Numbered from the stretch's first letter, positions 25,325-38,007 are shown. The stretch: DNA of 64,000 nt from Alisma plantago-aquatica (GCA_963693085.1 OY856410.1:885051335-885115334); one strand, 5' to 3'. The notes: generated from the letters alone by a model not told the origin. Made by a program: numbers and translations.

Positions 25325-28300
25325 ATTGGGCACCAACATCTTCCTTTCTTGTAGGTAAAAGGAAAATGGACTGTTGATAGTGGCTGCTCAAAGCATATGA
25401 CAGGTGAAATCAGCCACTTCAACCAATGCAAAAGGAAGAAAGGAGGGTCGGTTACTTTTGGTGACAACAACGAGGGTAAGGTGATAGGTGAGGGTGATGT
25501 AGGTGATTCACTATGCATTAAAAATGTTCTTCTTGTGGATGGCCTACATCACAATTTAATAAGTGTTAGTCAACTTAGTGATAATGGCTATCTTGTTCGT
25601 TTTACCTCACTCGAATGCTTGCTTCTATATTCCCTCTCCTAAAATATTATATATAAGGGAACTAGAAATGATAATCTCTACATTATTGTGCTTAAATTTT
25701 TTTAGACTATTTTTGGTAGATGTCTTGTAACCAATTCAAATGATATTTTTAGGCACTGTAGGCTTGGTCATGTAAATATGCATCAATTGAAGAAGTTGAG
25801 AAAAAAGGATTTGGTAAAGGGGCGTCCTAAATTGGATTTTGAAAAGGATGAGAAATGCCAATCTTGTACCCAAGTAAAGAAAACCAAGTCCTCATTCAAA
25901 TCCAAAGGAGTCCTTACCAGAAAAAGAGTTCTTGAACTTCTTCACATTGATCTATTTGGGCCAATGTGTACATAATCACTTCATGGTAGCAAATACTGTC
26001 TTGTGATTGTCGATGACTTTTCTTGCTATACTTGGACTTTCTTTCTTGTTTCAAAAAGTGATACTCTTGCGTTTTCTTGACTTTTTGCAAACCAATTGAA
26101 AACAAAGCTTCTTGTTAGATCATCTCTATCCAAAGTGATCATGAGGGAGAGTTTGAAACTGAATTGTTTACACAATTTTGTGACAAATCCGGGTATGCAC
26201 AAAACTTTTCTTCACCTCAAACACCTTAACAAAATGGGGTTGTATAGAGAAAGAATAGGTCCCTACAGAAAATGGCTAGGACCATGATTCTAGAGTTTTG
26301 GGCCGAAGCCATTAGTAAATCAAACACCTAACTTGTTTGCACAGTTTTGGGTTGAAGATATTAGTACCTCATGTTTTGTGAAAAATTGAGTTTTCACTCA
26401 TCCATCTTTAAAGAAAAACCCCTATGAGCTATGGCATATGAAAAAACCTTCCATTGATTTCTTTCATGTTTTTGGTTGTCCTTGTTTTGTTTTGAACATC
26501 AATGATTCCCTCGACAAGTTTTTATCTGAAGTCTTACAAGGCTTTATTCCTTGGCTATAGAACTACTAGAAAGTCTTATAGAGTATTTAATATTGAAATT
26601 GTGTAAAGTAGAAGAGTCTATCAATGTTAGATTTTTTTAGACTAACCCCTCTATTTCTAGAAATATTTTTAATGATGGTGTTGCAGATGAGGTGATCCCT
26701 CACTTGAAAGAGCTCAAAATTGTTGATAAAGGAAAAGAGGTGTTGGTTGATGAAGAAGAGAAAGAAGAAGAAAAGAAGGATCCAACCCCCCGCTTTGCAA
26801 AGCATCATCCAAAAGATCTCATAATAGGTTATCCTTTTGAAAGAGTGAGTACACAGACAGCATTTAACAAGGAACAATCCAATAATGCCTTCATCTCTTA
26901 ACTTGAGCCAAAAGATGTCAAAGAAGCTCTCAAGGATGATGAATGGATCCTAGACATGCAAGAAGAGTTGGAACAATTTGAGAAGAACAGAGTGTGGACC
27001 CTTGTGCCAAGACCAAGTGATATAAATATCATTGGCACCAAGTGGGTCTACCACAACAAGCTTGAAGAAAGTGAAAAAGTGGTAAGAATCGAAGCAAGGT
27101 TAGTTGCTCAAGGCTACAACCAGCAGGAAGATATTAGAATGTGTCTTGATTTTTCTAGCCATAAGAATTTTCTACTTTATCAAATGAATGTTAAAAGTAA
27201 ATTTTTGAATGGTACAATTGAGGAGGAAGTATTTGTTGTTCAACCTCTCAGTTTTGAACATGATAAATTTCCTAACCAAGTTTATTTATTACAAAAATCT
27301 TTTTATGGACTCAAACAAGCAGCTCGAGCTTGGTATGATAAACTAAAGAACTTTTTTCTAGACAATGGCTATATCATGGGCAAAGTCGAATCTACCTTGT
27401 TTCTAAAACACATTTCTAGAAATTTCTTAATTATTTAAATTTATGTTGATGATATTATCTTTGGTGGAATTGACCTTGATTTTTGCAAGGAGTTTAGTGC
27501 TCTTATGTAGAGCGAGTTCAAGATAAACATGATGGGGGTGCTTACTTTCTTCCTTGGATTTCAAATCAAACAAACAAAACATGGGAACTTCATCAACCAA
27601 GGCAAGTACACCAGTGAACTACTTAAGAGCTTTGGGATGGAGAACACCAAGCAAATGGAAACGCCCATGTCAAATATCGCCAAGCTTGGTAGAGATGAGC
27701 AACGAAAAAAACAGACGAGAAGCTCTATAGAAGTATGGTTGGAGGTTTACTTTATTTAACAACCTCTAGACCTAATATTATCCTTAGTGTTGGTTTGTGT
27801 GCTTGCTTTCAATCAAGTCCTAGGAAATCACATCTCATAGTGGTCAAGAGGTATCTAGTCAAAACTGAAAACTTTGGACTATGGTATCCCAAGTCAAGGG
27901 ACTTTACTCTTACTGCTTATAGTGATGTTGATTATGCACATTGTTTGATTAATAGAAAATTCACAAGTGACACTTGCTTTTTCCTAGGACCATGCCTAGT
28001 TTCTTGATTCTCTAGGAAACAAAGCATCATGGCTCTTTCAACTATCGAGGTTGAATACATTGCAGCTAGGAGTTCTTGTGCCTAAGTCCTAGGGATGAAG
28101 CAAATTCTCCAAGACTTCAACATTCATTTTGATTCTTCTCCTATCTATTGTGATAATACTAGTGCAATTAACCTGTCTTACAATCTTAAATTGCATAGTA
28201 AAGCTAAACATATAGAAGTTTTTCATCACTTTATTTGTGACCACATTGCCAATAAGGATATCTATATCATGCATGTGGAGACGGAGAATCAGCTTGCGGA

Positions 28301-28349
28301 CATTTTCACTAAACCTCTAGCTACAGAGCAATTTACTTTTATTAAATAA
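25325..28349 (+). pseudogene. Outer copia pol (protease, integrase, RT, RNase H), broken
   Basis: A TAG at 25352 lies nine codons after the gag stop in the same frame. The pieces follow the copia order. The protease (DSGCSKHMTG, about 25376-25405) continues to the GAG-pre-integrase region, where the LWHRRLGHVN motif is worn. The integrase core is fragmented at 25914-26600. The reverse transcriptase is at 26956-27540 ([32 protein letters not shown], and YVDD at about 27442-27453 just after a stop). RNase H is at 27735-28349 (YSDVDYAHC, an altered SRKQ block, then HIEVFHHFICDH). A region of the RT between the ARLVAQGY motif and the next block is shortened. Many stops and shifts make it non-functional. 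Confidence 0.82.
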
Positions 28350-28995
28350 AAACCTCTTATAACTGCTCTTGATGATATTGACATGCCTTCTAGCTATTTG
28401 TTCTTTTACCTATATGTTTTTGCTCATATCTTGCTCACTTGTGCTTGCTATTTGCTAAACTAACATGTTTTCATGCCTTATTTTGCTTATTTTTTGGGTA
28501 TTTTTTAAAAATGAATGTTTTATCGCAAAATAGTACCCTGTGATGAATGAAATGTTCCTAAATATGTCTAAAATACATGGTAGGCTAGAAAACTACATTT
28601 ATATAGCACCTTAGAGGCTTGTAATTAAATTTTCTAAGGTTTGGATCAGGTGACCATTCGAACAAGTTTGTCCTTCTAACAACTTGACTGATTGTCATCC
28701 GAGAACTTAGTTAAACTATCTGTTCGTTTGAGTTTCTAACCCATAGAATTTGACCGATCATGCAACTAGACCAAATTAAAATAGGGTATCAACCAACTTT
28801 TCTCCCTCTCCACAAGAGAAAAACCGACTGATCCCAAGATCTAGTGCTCTAGTTCTCAAACCCTAGGTTCAACCTTCCTCTCCCAGCCTCAGTTTGACCT
28901 TCCTTGCCTCTTCCTACTGCTACCTAGGTAGCCAAGTGACCTTCTTGTGGTGAGTTTTTTCTCCTCTGATGATCTTTTCTTCTCCATCTTCCTTC
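28350..28995 (+). other. Spacer between pol and ORF3 with worn hairpins
   Basis: No coding sequence is recognised. At about 28670-28780 there are decayed inverted repeats of the GGTCGAG type (for example GTTCGTTTGAGTTTC ... AATTTGACCGATC), like the internal arrays of the young copia element further right. Confidence 0.5.
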
Positions 28996-29894
28996 ATGGC
29001 CTCAAATTGTAGGAAATGATTCATCCCTATTGGAGCACCATCTTCTTCCTCTGCTCCTCTCCCCATATCCTATGATGGCACCTCCTTCTTATCCTCACAA
29101 GATCTAAATCATTATAAGGAACTCCTTAATAGGAATCCCTTCCCTCTTTGAGCCTTATATGAACCTCATTCGACTACGAGTGAGGCTATAAAGGAGGTCT
29201 TTGAGGTGTTTTTGACCCATCACCTTAGCGCATTGTGTGTAGAACACCTATGCTACTCAAATTCTATCACTAGAACAAACGCAGTCCATGAGTTTTATGC
29301 TAATCTCCAATGGAACTACTCTACAAATGTGCCACCATTCGATACTCAGGTACTTCTGACTTCTATGATAGTCGATACAAAATTTACCATCTCTAAACAT
29401 TCCTTCAATATCTATTTAATAGTACTGAGGTCACCGACTCATGGAGGTCCGACTACCCTGACTATCATGACCTTCTTGACCCTGAGGAATTCTACAAAAG
29501 TTAAGATCCTATGCTTCCTAACATTCATAAGTTTTTGAAAAATCCCAATGTCCCCTATATGAAGAAATCAACCCTACCATCTGCTTCCCTTGATATCAAA
29601 AACTGTCTTATTGCATTGGTAGTTCACTGCAATATCCATCTGAAGAAAAATTAAATGGAGATTGCAAAAAACACAATTGTGATAATGTACTATCTTTTGA
29701 AGAATGTAGGAGTCAAGTGGTCTCACTACATTCTTCATCACATGACCTACTTTGACTCTGGGAAGAACACCTCTGGCACCCATCCTCCTTATCCTGCCTT
29801 GATTCGTGGTCTTTTTGCTTTTGAGACTCAGAAATCCCTTGTCCATGATTTTTGCTACAAATCTAGTCAGAAAGGAGTAAGTATCAATGAGACT
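28996..29894 (+). pseudogene. Outer copia ORF3, N-terminal part
   Basis: It begins MASNCRK at an ATG and is stopped at once by TGA, then continues in pieces at 29206-29538 and 29655-29894. The sequence EFYANLQW, followed by a hydrophobic stretch and later MYYLLKNVGVKW with a PYPALIRGLF block, resembles the 'putative plant transposon protein' domain found in third ORFs of plant retroelements. The molecular role of this ORF is not established; in SIRE-type elements the same position is called env-like. The chromovirus complex interrupts it after the AGACT at 29890-29894. Confidence 0.6.
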
Positions 29895-30927
29895 TGTGAT
29901 GACCTGATTTACAAATCAAGCCATCGCTAGTAATAATCACGGAATAACCATAAGTAGAAGAATTAACAAAAATCACTAAGAATTAAAACTATTTTAGACA
30001 TAGATCCTTTTCCAAGAAACTTCCTAAAGGAAGAACCAAAACTTTATATACATGTGGTTCATATCGTACATACATTGTACTGTCTCAACACGAGGATAAC
30101 AAGTACTAGTTGCTTTACTTTAACATATACAACAACAACATAAAACCTAGAGGAAAACAAACCAAAATCTCAAGTTATTCATAAAAAAACCAACTAAGAA
30201 CTATCTCCCAAGGACCTGAGATTATACAGAAGACACATAGGACTACTATATAGAAGATATGATAGACTGTGTACTCAACCTGAGCTACTACTGTTGTCAT
30301 CACTAATGTGGTCCTTCCTCTGCAGTATGGTTTCTATATCCTCTTCCGCATCCACCTAAAAATTGTGGATCCCATGGGGTGAGACAATTGCCCCAGCAAG
30401 AGATATAACTCTCTACCAATAATATTATTATCATAGGAACTAGAATAATAACTGAATAGAGGATATCTTTATGCAATTAATAGGTATTTTTATAGTGCAA
30501 ATCATAACATTGATAAAATAGTTCAATTGTTCATAACAGAATTATGAAACATCAATTTGCTTTATAAGGAATATAAACAACATGTATAACATCTATCTAC
30601 TAATATGTATAAAAGTAATAAGGCATCAATCAATGTTTTTTGTATTTGATCATTAATAAAATACGCTACATGACTTATTACATGTTTACATTCACATTTA
30701 TGCCTAGAGGAGATGAGGTATACCACTCATACTCCAACCGACAATGACTACATTAAGCATCAGTACCATACAAGGTCAGTGGTAGAGCCGGTTGTCAAGA
30801 CCTCACCTGTCTCGGTCAGTATGAGGCAACTGGCAGGACATCTTGTGTCAACTATAATTAGCTATGTTGGGGTATAGCGGCATCTTCACTATAGAGTGAC
30901 ATTTGTAGCATGTACTCTCTTCGGGAG

Positions 30928-31076
30928 AAGACCACTGAGCTTTCTTGAATTATTTGTCATCAGGAAGACCACTAAGCGGTCCTAGTTTAATTTCATCACG
31001 AAGACCACTAAGCGATCCTGGTTTAGTTGGGGAGTCTACTGAGCATCCCTATTTAGTTGGGGAGTCCACTGAGCAC
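30928..31076. repeat. Short degenerate tandem repeats in LTR A
   Basis: Three units of GAAGACCACTAAGCGGTCC type are followed by two units of GTTGGGGAGTCCACTGAGCA type. Equivalent blocks lie at about 42909-43066 and 51520-51682 in LTRs B and C. They sit far downstream of the TATA box on the minus strand, so they would be in transcribed R/U5 sequence. Confidence 0.7.
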
Positions 31077-31974
31077 CCCAGTATAAAAATTACATATTCA
31101 AAAATATGTATACCGAGTTAAAATCATTTCACCATTCAGCAAATCCTGACACTGAATGGATCTATGGTCTGGGCAACTACATGATAATATTTATCTTTAT
31201 TAATTAAGTACATTGCAGTATCTTTTAACATCAATCAAGTTACAAGCAAGAATTATATCAGATGCTACAAATAAAGGTATAATATGTTTATGAAGTACTT
31301 TCATGATTCTTTGGAACACATATAACACTTAGAATCTCAATCTCTTATCATTATCATGCCTAGGTATTCAAACCCTTAATTCATCACTGAGTCTTGTCAC
31401 CACTTAGCAGGTAACCATTACCTCTAGGTCATTAGACCAAGGTATTAATTCACATAGTTCACAAAGCTCATTGACACTATATCATATAACATTATAGCTC
31501 TTACTTAGATATGCTCATCACCTCATTATTCCTGCATGGTTAGTATATCATGCTAATCAACCATGTAATGTAAAAAGAAACACATTCTTCTTATTTAATT
31601 AGAGTTAGAGTTTCCCTTCATCAACCGATTAGGGTTTCAAACCATCTCATCACCCATTCTTCGGGTTATGATTTACCTTTATTAATCAGTTAGGGTTTCA
31701 AGATTACGTCACAAAAGATTAAGCCCTAATTCATACTCCATTCATACTAGTAGTATCAAATGTACATATTACATTGTTGATGTAAGTTTCTCTCTCATCA
31801 TCCCTAGGATATTGAGTGCACCATACTTATACTAGGTTAGCTCAATTATTCACTTAAGGTACATTAGTTCCCCATTATCAAATTGCATTAATCTCATTGC
31901 ATCTTAATGTTGCATTTAACACAACACACAACATATATCACTTAGTTAAATACATTGGATTGAAGCATACCTAC

Positions 31975-32805
31975 CATATCGGGCATCACGGTGTATATAT
32001 GCTATCATATTGTGTTTGAGATACAACCTTCACAATCTATCATGTATCCATATCGGTCATGTGGTGAAACCACATCTTCATATCATTTTTAGGGTGTATC
32101 CCTTAACACCATATCATGTAACCATCTCAGGTTATCTATCACTTAGTTCTTATCATCTCAAGTCCACCTCATATCGTGTATGGGTTAGATTTTTGACCTC
32201 ATATCGGGCATATGGATATATTTGGTTCCTATATCATGCAGAAGGGTGCACTATATCAGACATAGGAATATACTATTGCCATATCGTGCAAATGGTGTGC
32301 ACCATATTGGTCATAGAATGTATTTCCTCATCATGTATCGTTTAAGTGGTACATACATAATACCATGTCGGGTTTCCATATTGGATTGTCATATTGGGTT
32401 ACTATATTGGCTATCATATCGGGTTACCAAGTTGGATAGACTATTAGGCTCATAACCCTTTATGCCTTCAAGAATTATTTCTATCATATGTTTGAATGAT
32501 AAGCTAGATATCTAGTTGGATCCTTTGACAACAATCCATTACACAAAGGTTAGGGTATATCGGGTTTCAATCTATCATCTAGGGTTTTCAACCGTATCGA
32601 GTAGAGTGTACCATATCGTGTGAAAGGTATAACCTTAACCTTGTATCATGTATAAGGTGCAAGTAGGTACCTCCCCTATCGTTCATAAGACATTCCTCAT
32701 ATCGTGTATGAGGTATCACCCATTTCTATGTCAGTTTACCTTTCATATTGGGTTCCATATCGGGTTTTAAGGTACTTCAACCCCATATCGGGATGTACCA
32801 TGATG
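31975..32805. repeat. Interspersed CATATCGGG/CATATCGTG array, LTR A
   Basis: Around a dozen copies of CATATCG followed by GG, GT or TG, plus many one-base variants (ATATTGGG, ATATCATG), are scattered at irregular 25-150 bp spacing. They lie about 500-1300 bp downstream of the TATA box of the element, hence in transcribed leader sequence. Open frames through the array (such as 32010-32345) recur in the other LTRs only because the DNA does. Confidence 0.75.
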
Positions 32806-33295
32806 ATGTCATCATCATCAACCTCAAGACCTTTGTATTTCTATTCTAAATTACGGACAATAGTCCTAACAACTTATTGGAACTCAAAGGAACATCAATT
32901 GATCAAAGGAATTCAAAATTACAAGTAATCAACAAGTTCAGTCAATTTTGAAAGTGCATAATAACATAGTTGGGTTTAAGTTATATAACCTGCCTCTAGA
33001 ACAACTTCCAAACTTCAATCTCTTATTCTTCACGTTCCCATGGTTGAATATGAGCTTATCTAAGATCCAAGGCTTGAGCTCCATAGCTTTTGCACGATAT
33101 CTTCACTCCTTATGGCCATATCGCCTTGCTAGGTTGATATCACCTTGCTTGGTTGATATCCTTCTTATTTGGTTGATACTAAGATCTAGAACTCAAAACT
33201 CTTCACTCATGCACGATACTAGAGTGATATGCATGATATATAAGGGAAATATGGTGACAAGATCTGAAAATTCTACTAATAGGTGAAGAGAAGGG

Positions 33296-33304
33296 TATTT
33301 ATAC
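33296..33304 (-). promoter_or_regulatory. Putative TATA box of LTR A
   Basis: The minus strand reads GTATAAATA. The same sequence is at 45303-45311 in LTR B and 59419-59427 in LTR C. Confidence 0.55.
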
Positions 33305-34213
33305 TTGTGTTTTATGAAAAAGAGTGTAAGAGTTGTCATTACCTTAAGCTACTAAGTGCCATATTGCCATGCATAGATTGACACATGTATTTGCATGCAT
33401 CTCATATTTATCTTTCTATGCAAAAATAAAATCTTAAGGATAATTCAAAGGATAAGGGTCGTCCCTTTGGTTATCTTCTAGGGCAAGTTACTTCCACTCA
33501 CCTTATTATATTCAACACAACTTTTTCCAAAGAAAAGTTGCAAATCTATACTTATGACCTCCTTGAGTGTCTATCACATCATGGGAAAATCCAAGAGTCA
33601 AAAAACCTATAGGAGACTCCCTCTATGACTCCATGGCTGATAGGGACTCCCATTTCAAGTCTACAACTTGATATAAGTCATATAAAGCTTTAACTACATT
33701 ATTTCCTTAGTCTTTTCTTCACCAAGAATATTAACCCTCAAATTTGAATCCAACATGGTGTCTCCTTCTTTATCTCTCCTCTAGATAACACTAGGAAGGA
33801 GTAGAGACACTTTAGAAGAGGTAATTTACACATCAACCCTACATTTTAAATAATTTACAGTTTGTACCATAATTGATGCACAAAGCACTTAGCATTATTC
33901 AAACAAGTTCTCACTTAGAATTTAGTCTTTCCACAAGCCACCACTTAGCATCATTCTCTCTATCATGATTTAATAATACTTAGGGTACATTCAACATGTG
34001 ACATTTTGCAATATAACCCCTCATCTTGGTTAAATTGCACTTTACACTCAGACTATCATATAATGCACAAATAATTTGCAAATTAGCTCAAACTTGAAAA
34101 TAAACTTCACAAAGAGTCTTAATTACTTTTCAAAATATTATAACAAGTTTGTAAGTAACTTACTTAAGCAACACTTCTAGGGTTAGGCCATAACCCAGGT
34201 CAGGGATTTTATA

Positions 34214-35785
34214 ATTATCAACCCCTAAAAAGGATTTTGTCCCCGAAATCTCAAAAGAAAAGAGAAGGATACCTCTGCCTCATCTCTTCTTCTATCTCCC
34301 ATGTGGCTTCTTCAATGCCACGATGATTCCAGAGAACTTTCACAATAACTATGTCTTTCTTCTTCAACTTCTTGACTCTTTTGTCAAGAATCATCATAGG
34401 ACCTTCCACATAGGATATATCTTCATTCAATTCAACCTCTATAGGTTGCAACACCATCTCTATATCGGGATGACACTTTCTCAGCATAGATACATGAAAC
34501 ACTTGATGTAATCTATATAGCTCAGGTGGCAATTCCAACCTATAAGCTACCCTTTTCGATTCATGTTGTCACTAGGTAAGGTCCCATAAATCTAGGAGCT
34601 AATTTACCCTTCTTCCCAAATCTGAGAACACCTTTCCAAGGATAGACTTTGAGATACACTATGTCTCCAACTTGGAATTTTGAAGGTCTACTGCGTTTAT
34701 CGCATAATACTTTTGTCTATCTTGTGTAGCATTCAACTGTTGTTGTATTACTTAATCTTTTTAGTTGTTTGTTGCACTAACTCAGGACCCAGAAGTTGGT
34801 ATTCTCTGGTTTCAAACCAGCATAATAGAGATCTACAAAATCTACCATATAATGCTTCATATGGTGACATATCAATACTAGTCTGATAACTATTTTTATC
34901 GGCAAACTCTATCAAGCTCAAGTGTAAGTCCCAATTTCCTACCAACTAAAGAACAAAGGATCTAAGCAAGTCTTCCAAAGTATGTATAGTCCTTTCAAAT
35001 TGTCCATTTGTCTAAGGGTTAAAAGTAGTACTAAACTTCAATTGCATACCCAAAGCTCTATGTAGTCTCTCCCAAAAATGAATCGTAAACTGAGGACCTC
35101 TATCAGACACAATCATAGTTAGAACTCCATGTAATCACACTATCTCGTCTATATAGATTTGTACAAGTTTTTCAATAGTATAGGTTGTTTTGACAGGAAG
35201 AAAATGTGATGTCTTAGTCAACCTATCAATTATCACCCAAATAGAATCATGACTTTTAGTTGTTCTTGGTAGACCAACCACAAAATCCATCGTTACGTGA
35301 TCCCATTTCCATTGAGGTATAGGTAAGGGTTGTTACGTTCCTATAGGCTTCTGGTGTTCTTCTTTAACTTGCTAACACATCAGACACTACATAACAAACT
35401 CAGCTACATCTTTCTTCAAATTGGGCCACCAGTACATCTTTTAAATTATGATACATTTTGGTTCTCCCTAGATACATTACATACATAGATGAGTGAGCTT
35501 CCTGCATAACTAACTTTCTTAAGTTATTATCATCAAGAACTACCATCCTATCATGGTAACAAACCATCCCATCCTATGAATCATGGAAACTATCCCGTTT
35601 CTCATTATCCAACTCTAACCTAATATGTTGAATCACAATATCAGCCTATTGTGCCTCTTTAATCTGTTCTTTCAGAGTAGGTTTCACATCCATCTCAGCT
35701 AACAATCCTACTAACAAAGATACTTCTTACTGCACATTCATTAGTCTCTAAGAGACAAGCATATCTCATTTACAGTACACTAAGG
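34214..35785 (-). pseudogene. Chromovirus pol fragment A (integrase C-terminal half and chromodomain)
   Basis: The minus-strand piece 34251-34538 holds the C-terminal integrase region (PPELYRLHQVFHVSMLRKC) and a chromodomain (ILDKRVKKL, VKVLWNH, EATWEIEEEM). Upstream are NKNSYQTSIDMSPYEALYG at 34748-34945 and a worn integrase core with DRGPQF and GQFERT. The piece ends abruptly at about 35785, where the copia sequence begins. It nearly duplicates 46221-47796. The chromodomain normally steers integration toward marked chromatin. Stops and shifts make it inactive. Confidence 0.8.
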
Positions 35786-36343
35786 ATTATAAGAGAGGTT
35801 AATGGCACTAGTATTGTCACAATAGATAGGAGAAGCATCAAAAAATATGTTAAAGTCTTGGAGCATTTGCTTCATCCATAGGACCTATGCACAACAACTC
35901 CCGGCTATGATGTATTCAGCTTTGATAGTTGATAATGCCACTGTGCTTTGTTTCTTGGAGAACCAAGACACTAAGCATGGTCCTAGAAGGAAGCAAGTGC
36001 CACTTGTGCACTTTCTATCAATCAAACACCCTACATAATCCGCATCACTATATGTCGTAAGAGTAAAATCCCTTGATTTAGGATACCATAGACCAAAATT
36101 TTGAGTTTTGGCTAAGTACCACAAAATTCTCTTAACAGTAGTGAGATGCGACTTCTTAGGGCAAGATTGAAAGCGAGCGCACAAGCCAACACTAAACATA
36201 ATGTCAGGTATCGAGGCAGTTAAATAAAGTAAACTTCCTATCATACCTCTATAGAGCTTCTCATCTACCTTTTCACCTTCTTCATCTTTGTCAAGTTTGG
36301 CAGTGTTTGACATGGGTGTATCCATCGGCTTCATGTTCTCCAT
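35786..36343 (-). pseudogene. Inner copia RNase H, truncated
   Basis: It reads on from the RT in copia order: METPMS-like DTPMSNTAKL, YRGMIGSLLYLTASIPDI, YSDADYVGCLIDRKCTSG, SKKQSTVALS and AEYI. The catalytic Asp of YSDADY and the Glu of KAEYI are present. One stop follows the CCA near 35885, and the domain then breaks off within the CDNTSAINLS region at 35786, before the final His-containing part. Confidence 0.82.
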
Positions 36344-36379
36344 CCCAAAGCGCTTGAGTAGTTTAGTTGTGTATTTGCC

Positions 36380-37207
36380 TTAGTTGATGAAGTTTCCTTC
36401 CTTTTTTTGCTTGATTTGAAAGCCGAGGAAGAAGGTCAACTCACCCATCATGCTCATTTCAAATTCACTCTGCATAAGAGAACTAAACTCCTTACAAAGA
36501 TCAAGATCAGTCCCTCCAATAATGATATCATCAACATATATTTGGATGATAAGAAAATGGTTAGAAGTGTGTTTTAGAAATAAGGTAGAATCAACTTTGC
36601 CCATGACATACCCATTATCTAACAAAAATTTCTTTAATTTCTCATACCAAGCTTGAGGTGCTTGTTTGAGTCCATAGAGAGCTTTTTGTAACAAATAAAC
36701 ATGATTGGGTAATTTGTCATTTTCAAAGCCCGGAGGTTGAGCAACAAATACTTCCTCCTCAATTGTACCATTCAAAAACGCACTTTTAACATCCATTTGA
36801 TAAAGCAAGAAATTTTTGTAACTAGCAAAGGCAAGTAGAATACAGATAGATTCTAATCTAGCAACAGGAGCATAAGTTTCATCAAAATCAATACCTTCCT
36901 GTTGGTTGTAACCTTGTGCTACTAACCTTGCTTTGTTCCTTACCACTTTTCCTTGCTCATGAAGCTTGTTGCGGTAGACCCATTTAGTGCCAATGATCTT
37001 TCTATCACTTGGTCTTGGCACTAGAGTCCACACACGATTCTTCTCAAATTGCTCAAGCTCTTCTTGCATGGCAAGGATCCACTCATCATCACCAAGGGCC
37101 TCTTTGATGTTCTTTGGCTCTAGTTGGGAGATGAATGCACTATCTGCTTGTTCTTTGTTGTGAGAAGCTCGTGTCCTCACTCTCTCAAATGGATTGCCAA
37201 TGATCAA
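36380..37207 (-). pseudogene. Inner copia reverse transcriptase
   Basis: A 275-codon open stretch covers nearly the whole copia [10 protein letters not shown] start, [68 protein letters not shown], and YVDD at about 36515-36526. The catalytic Asp of MDVKSAF and both Asp of YVDD are present. Upstream, a short Lys/Glu-rich linker leads back to integrase. A stop at 36380-36382 separates it from RNase H. It would copy RNA to DNA in an active element. It is the best preserved RT in the window. Confidence 0.88.
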
Positions 37208-37323
37208 CTCCTTGGGGTGATTCTTTGCAAAGTGGGGAGTGGGATCCTTCTTTTCTTCTTCTTTTTCTTCTTCTGCAACCTGCTTGCCTTTGTCTTTGAT
37301 GTTGAGATCTTTTAAGATAGGGA

Positions 37324-38007
37324 TTATTTCATCTGCAACATCATCATCACCAATATGCTTGCAACAGGGTTAGTTTCAATAAATTTAACATTAATAGATT
37401 CTTCAATTTTAGATAGTTCAATGTTAAATACTCTATATGCCCTGCTAGTAGTGTTATAGCCTAGGAAGAAAGCCTTATATGATTTCGGATCAAACTTGTC
37501 GAGAGAATCCTTCGTGTTTAAAACAAAACAAGGACATCCTAAAACATGAAAGAAATCAATAGACGGCTTCCTACCACGCCATAGTTCATAGGGGGTTTTC
37601 TTGAAAGTCGTATGTGTGAAAACTCGGTTTTGCACAAAACATGACGTGCTAATGACTTCAGCCCAAAACTTCTTAGGAGTGTCAAACTCAAGAAGCATGG
37701 TCCTAGCCATCTCTTATAGTGACCTATTCTTCCTCTCATAAACTCCATTTTGTTGAGGTGTGCGAGGAGAAGAGAAATTGTGCGAATAACCCAATTTTTC
37801 ACAAAAATGCTCAAAAAGATCATTTTCAAACTCTCCCCCATGATCACTACGGATAGAAACAACATGGCAAGAAGCTTCATTTTCAACTCGTTTACAAAAG
37901 CTCGAGAAAACATCAAGTGTATCGCTTTTAGAAACGAGAAAGAAAGTCCAAGTATATCTAGAGAAATCATCGACAATAACAAGACAATACTTGGAACCAC
38001 GAAGCGT
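37324..38007 (-). pseudogene. Inner copia integrase core
   Basis: The frame shows VIVDDFSRYTWTFFL, then SDHGGEFEN, then TPQQNGVYERKN, which supply the D, D and E of the catalytic triad. A stop just before MARTM splits it from 37324-37710 (LLEFDTPKKFWAE, PYELWRGRKPS, LGCPCFV, KSYKAFFLGY), the C-terminal part. A TAA at 38008 separates the core from the protease/pre-integrase piece. With only those two stops it is nearly intact. The overlapping long frame at 37539-38000 is a shadow. Confidence 0.82.

Larger units (their letters stand above)
29895..34213 (-). repeat. Chromovirus LTR A (left, complete)
   Basis: It runs on the plus strand from TGTGATGACC to a worn GGGATTTTATA; LTRs B and C end ...TTTTACA and ...ATGTTACA. 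On the minus strand the family consensus start is TGTAACATCCCTGACC. The length is 4319 bp. It lacks about 22 bp present in B and C near 31564. It holds a TATA box at 33296-33304 (minus), a CATATCG-type array (31975-32805) and short repeats at 30928-31076. Confidence 0.85.

Noticed and set aside
32010..32345. A 111-codon ORF repeated almost unchanged at 44017-44352 and 52631-52966, suggesting a conserved protein
   Set aside because: The three copies lie in the three chromovirus LTRs on the strand opposite to the element, within the CATATCG array. Conservation comes from DNA duplication, and the protein has no family features.
37539..38000. A 153-codon ORF on the minus strand
   Set aside because: It is an out-of-frame shadow of the inner copia integrase core, which reads in the frame carrying DDFSRYTW and SDHGGEFEN.
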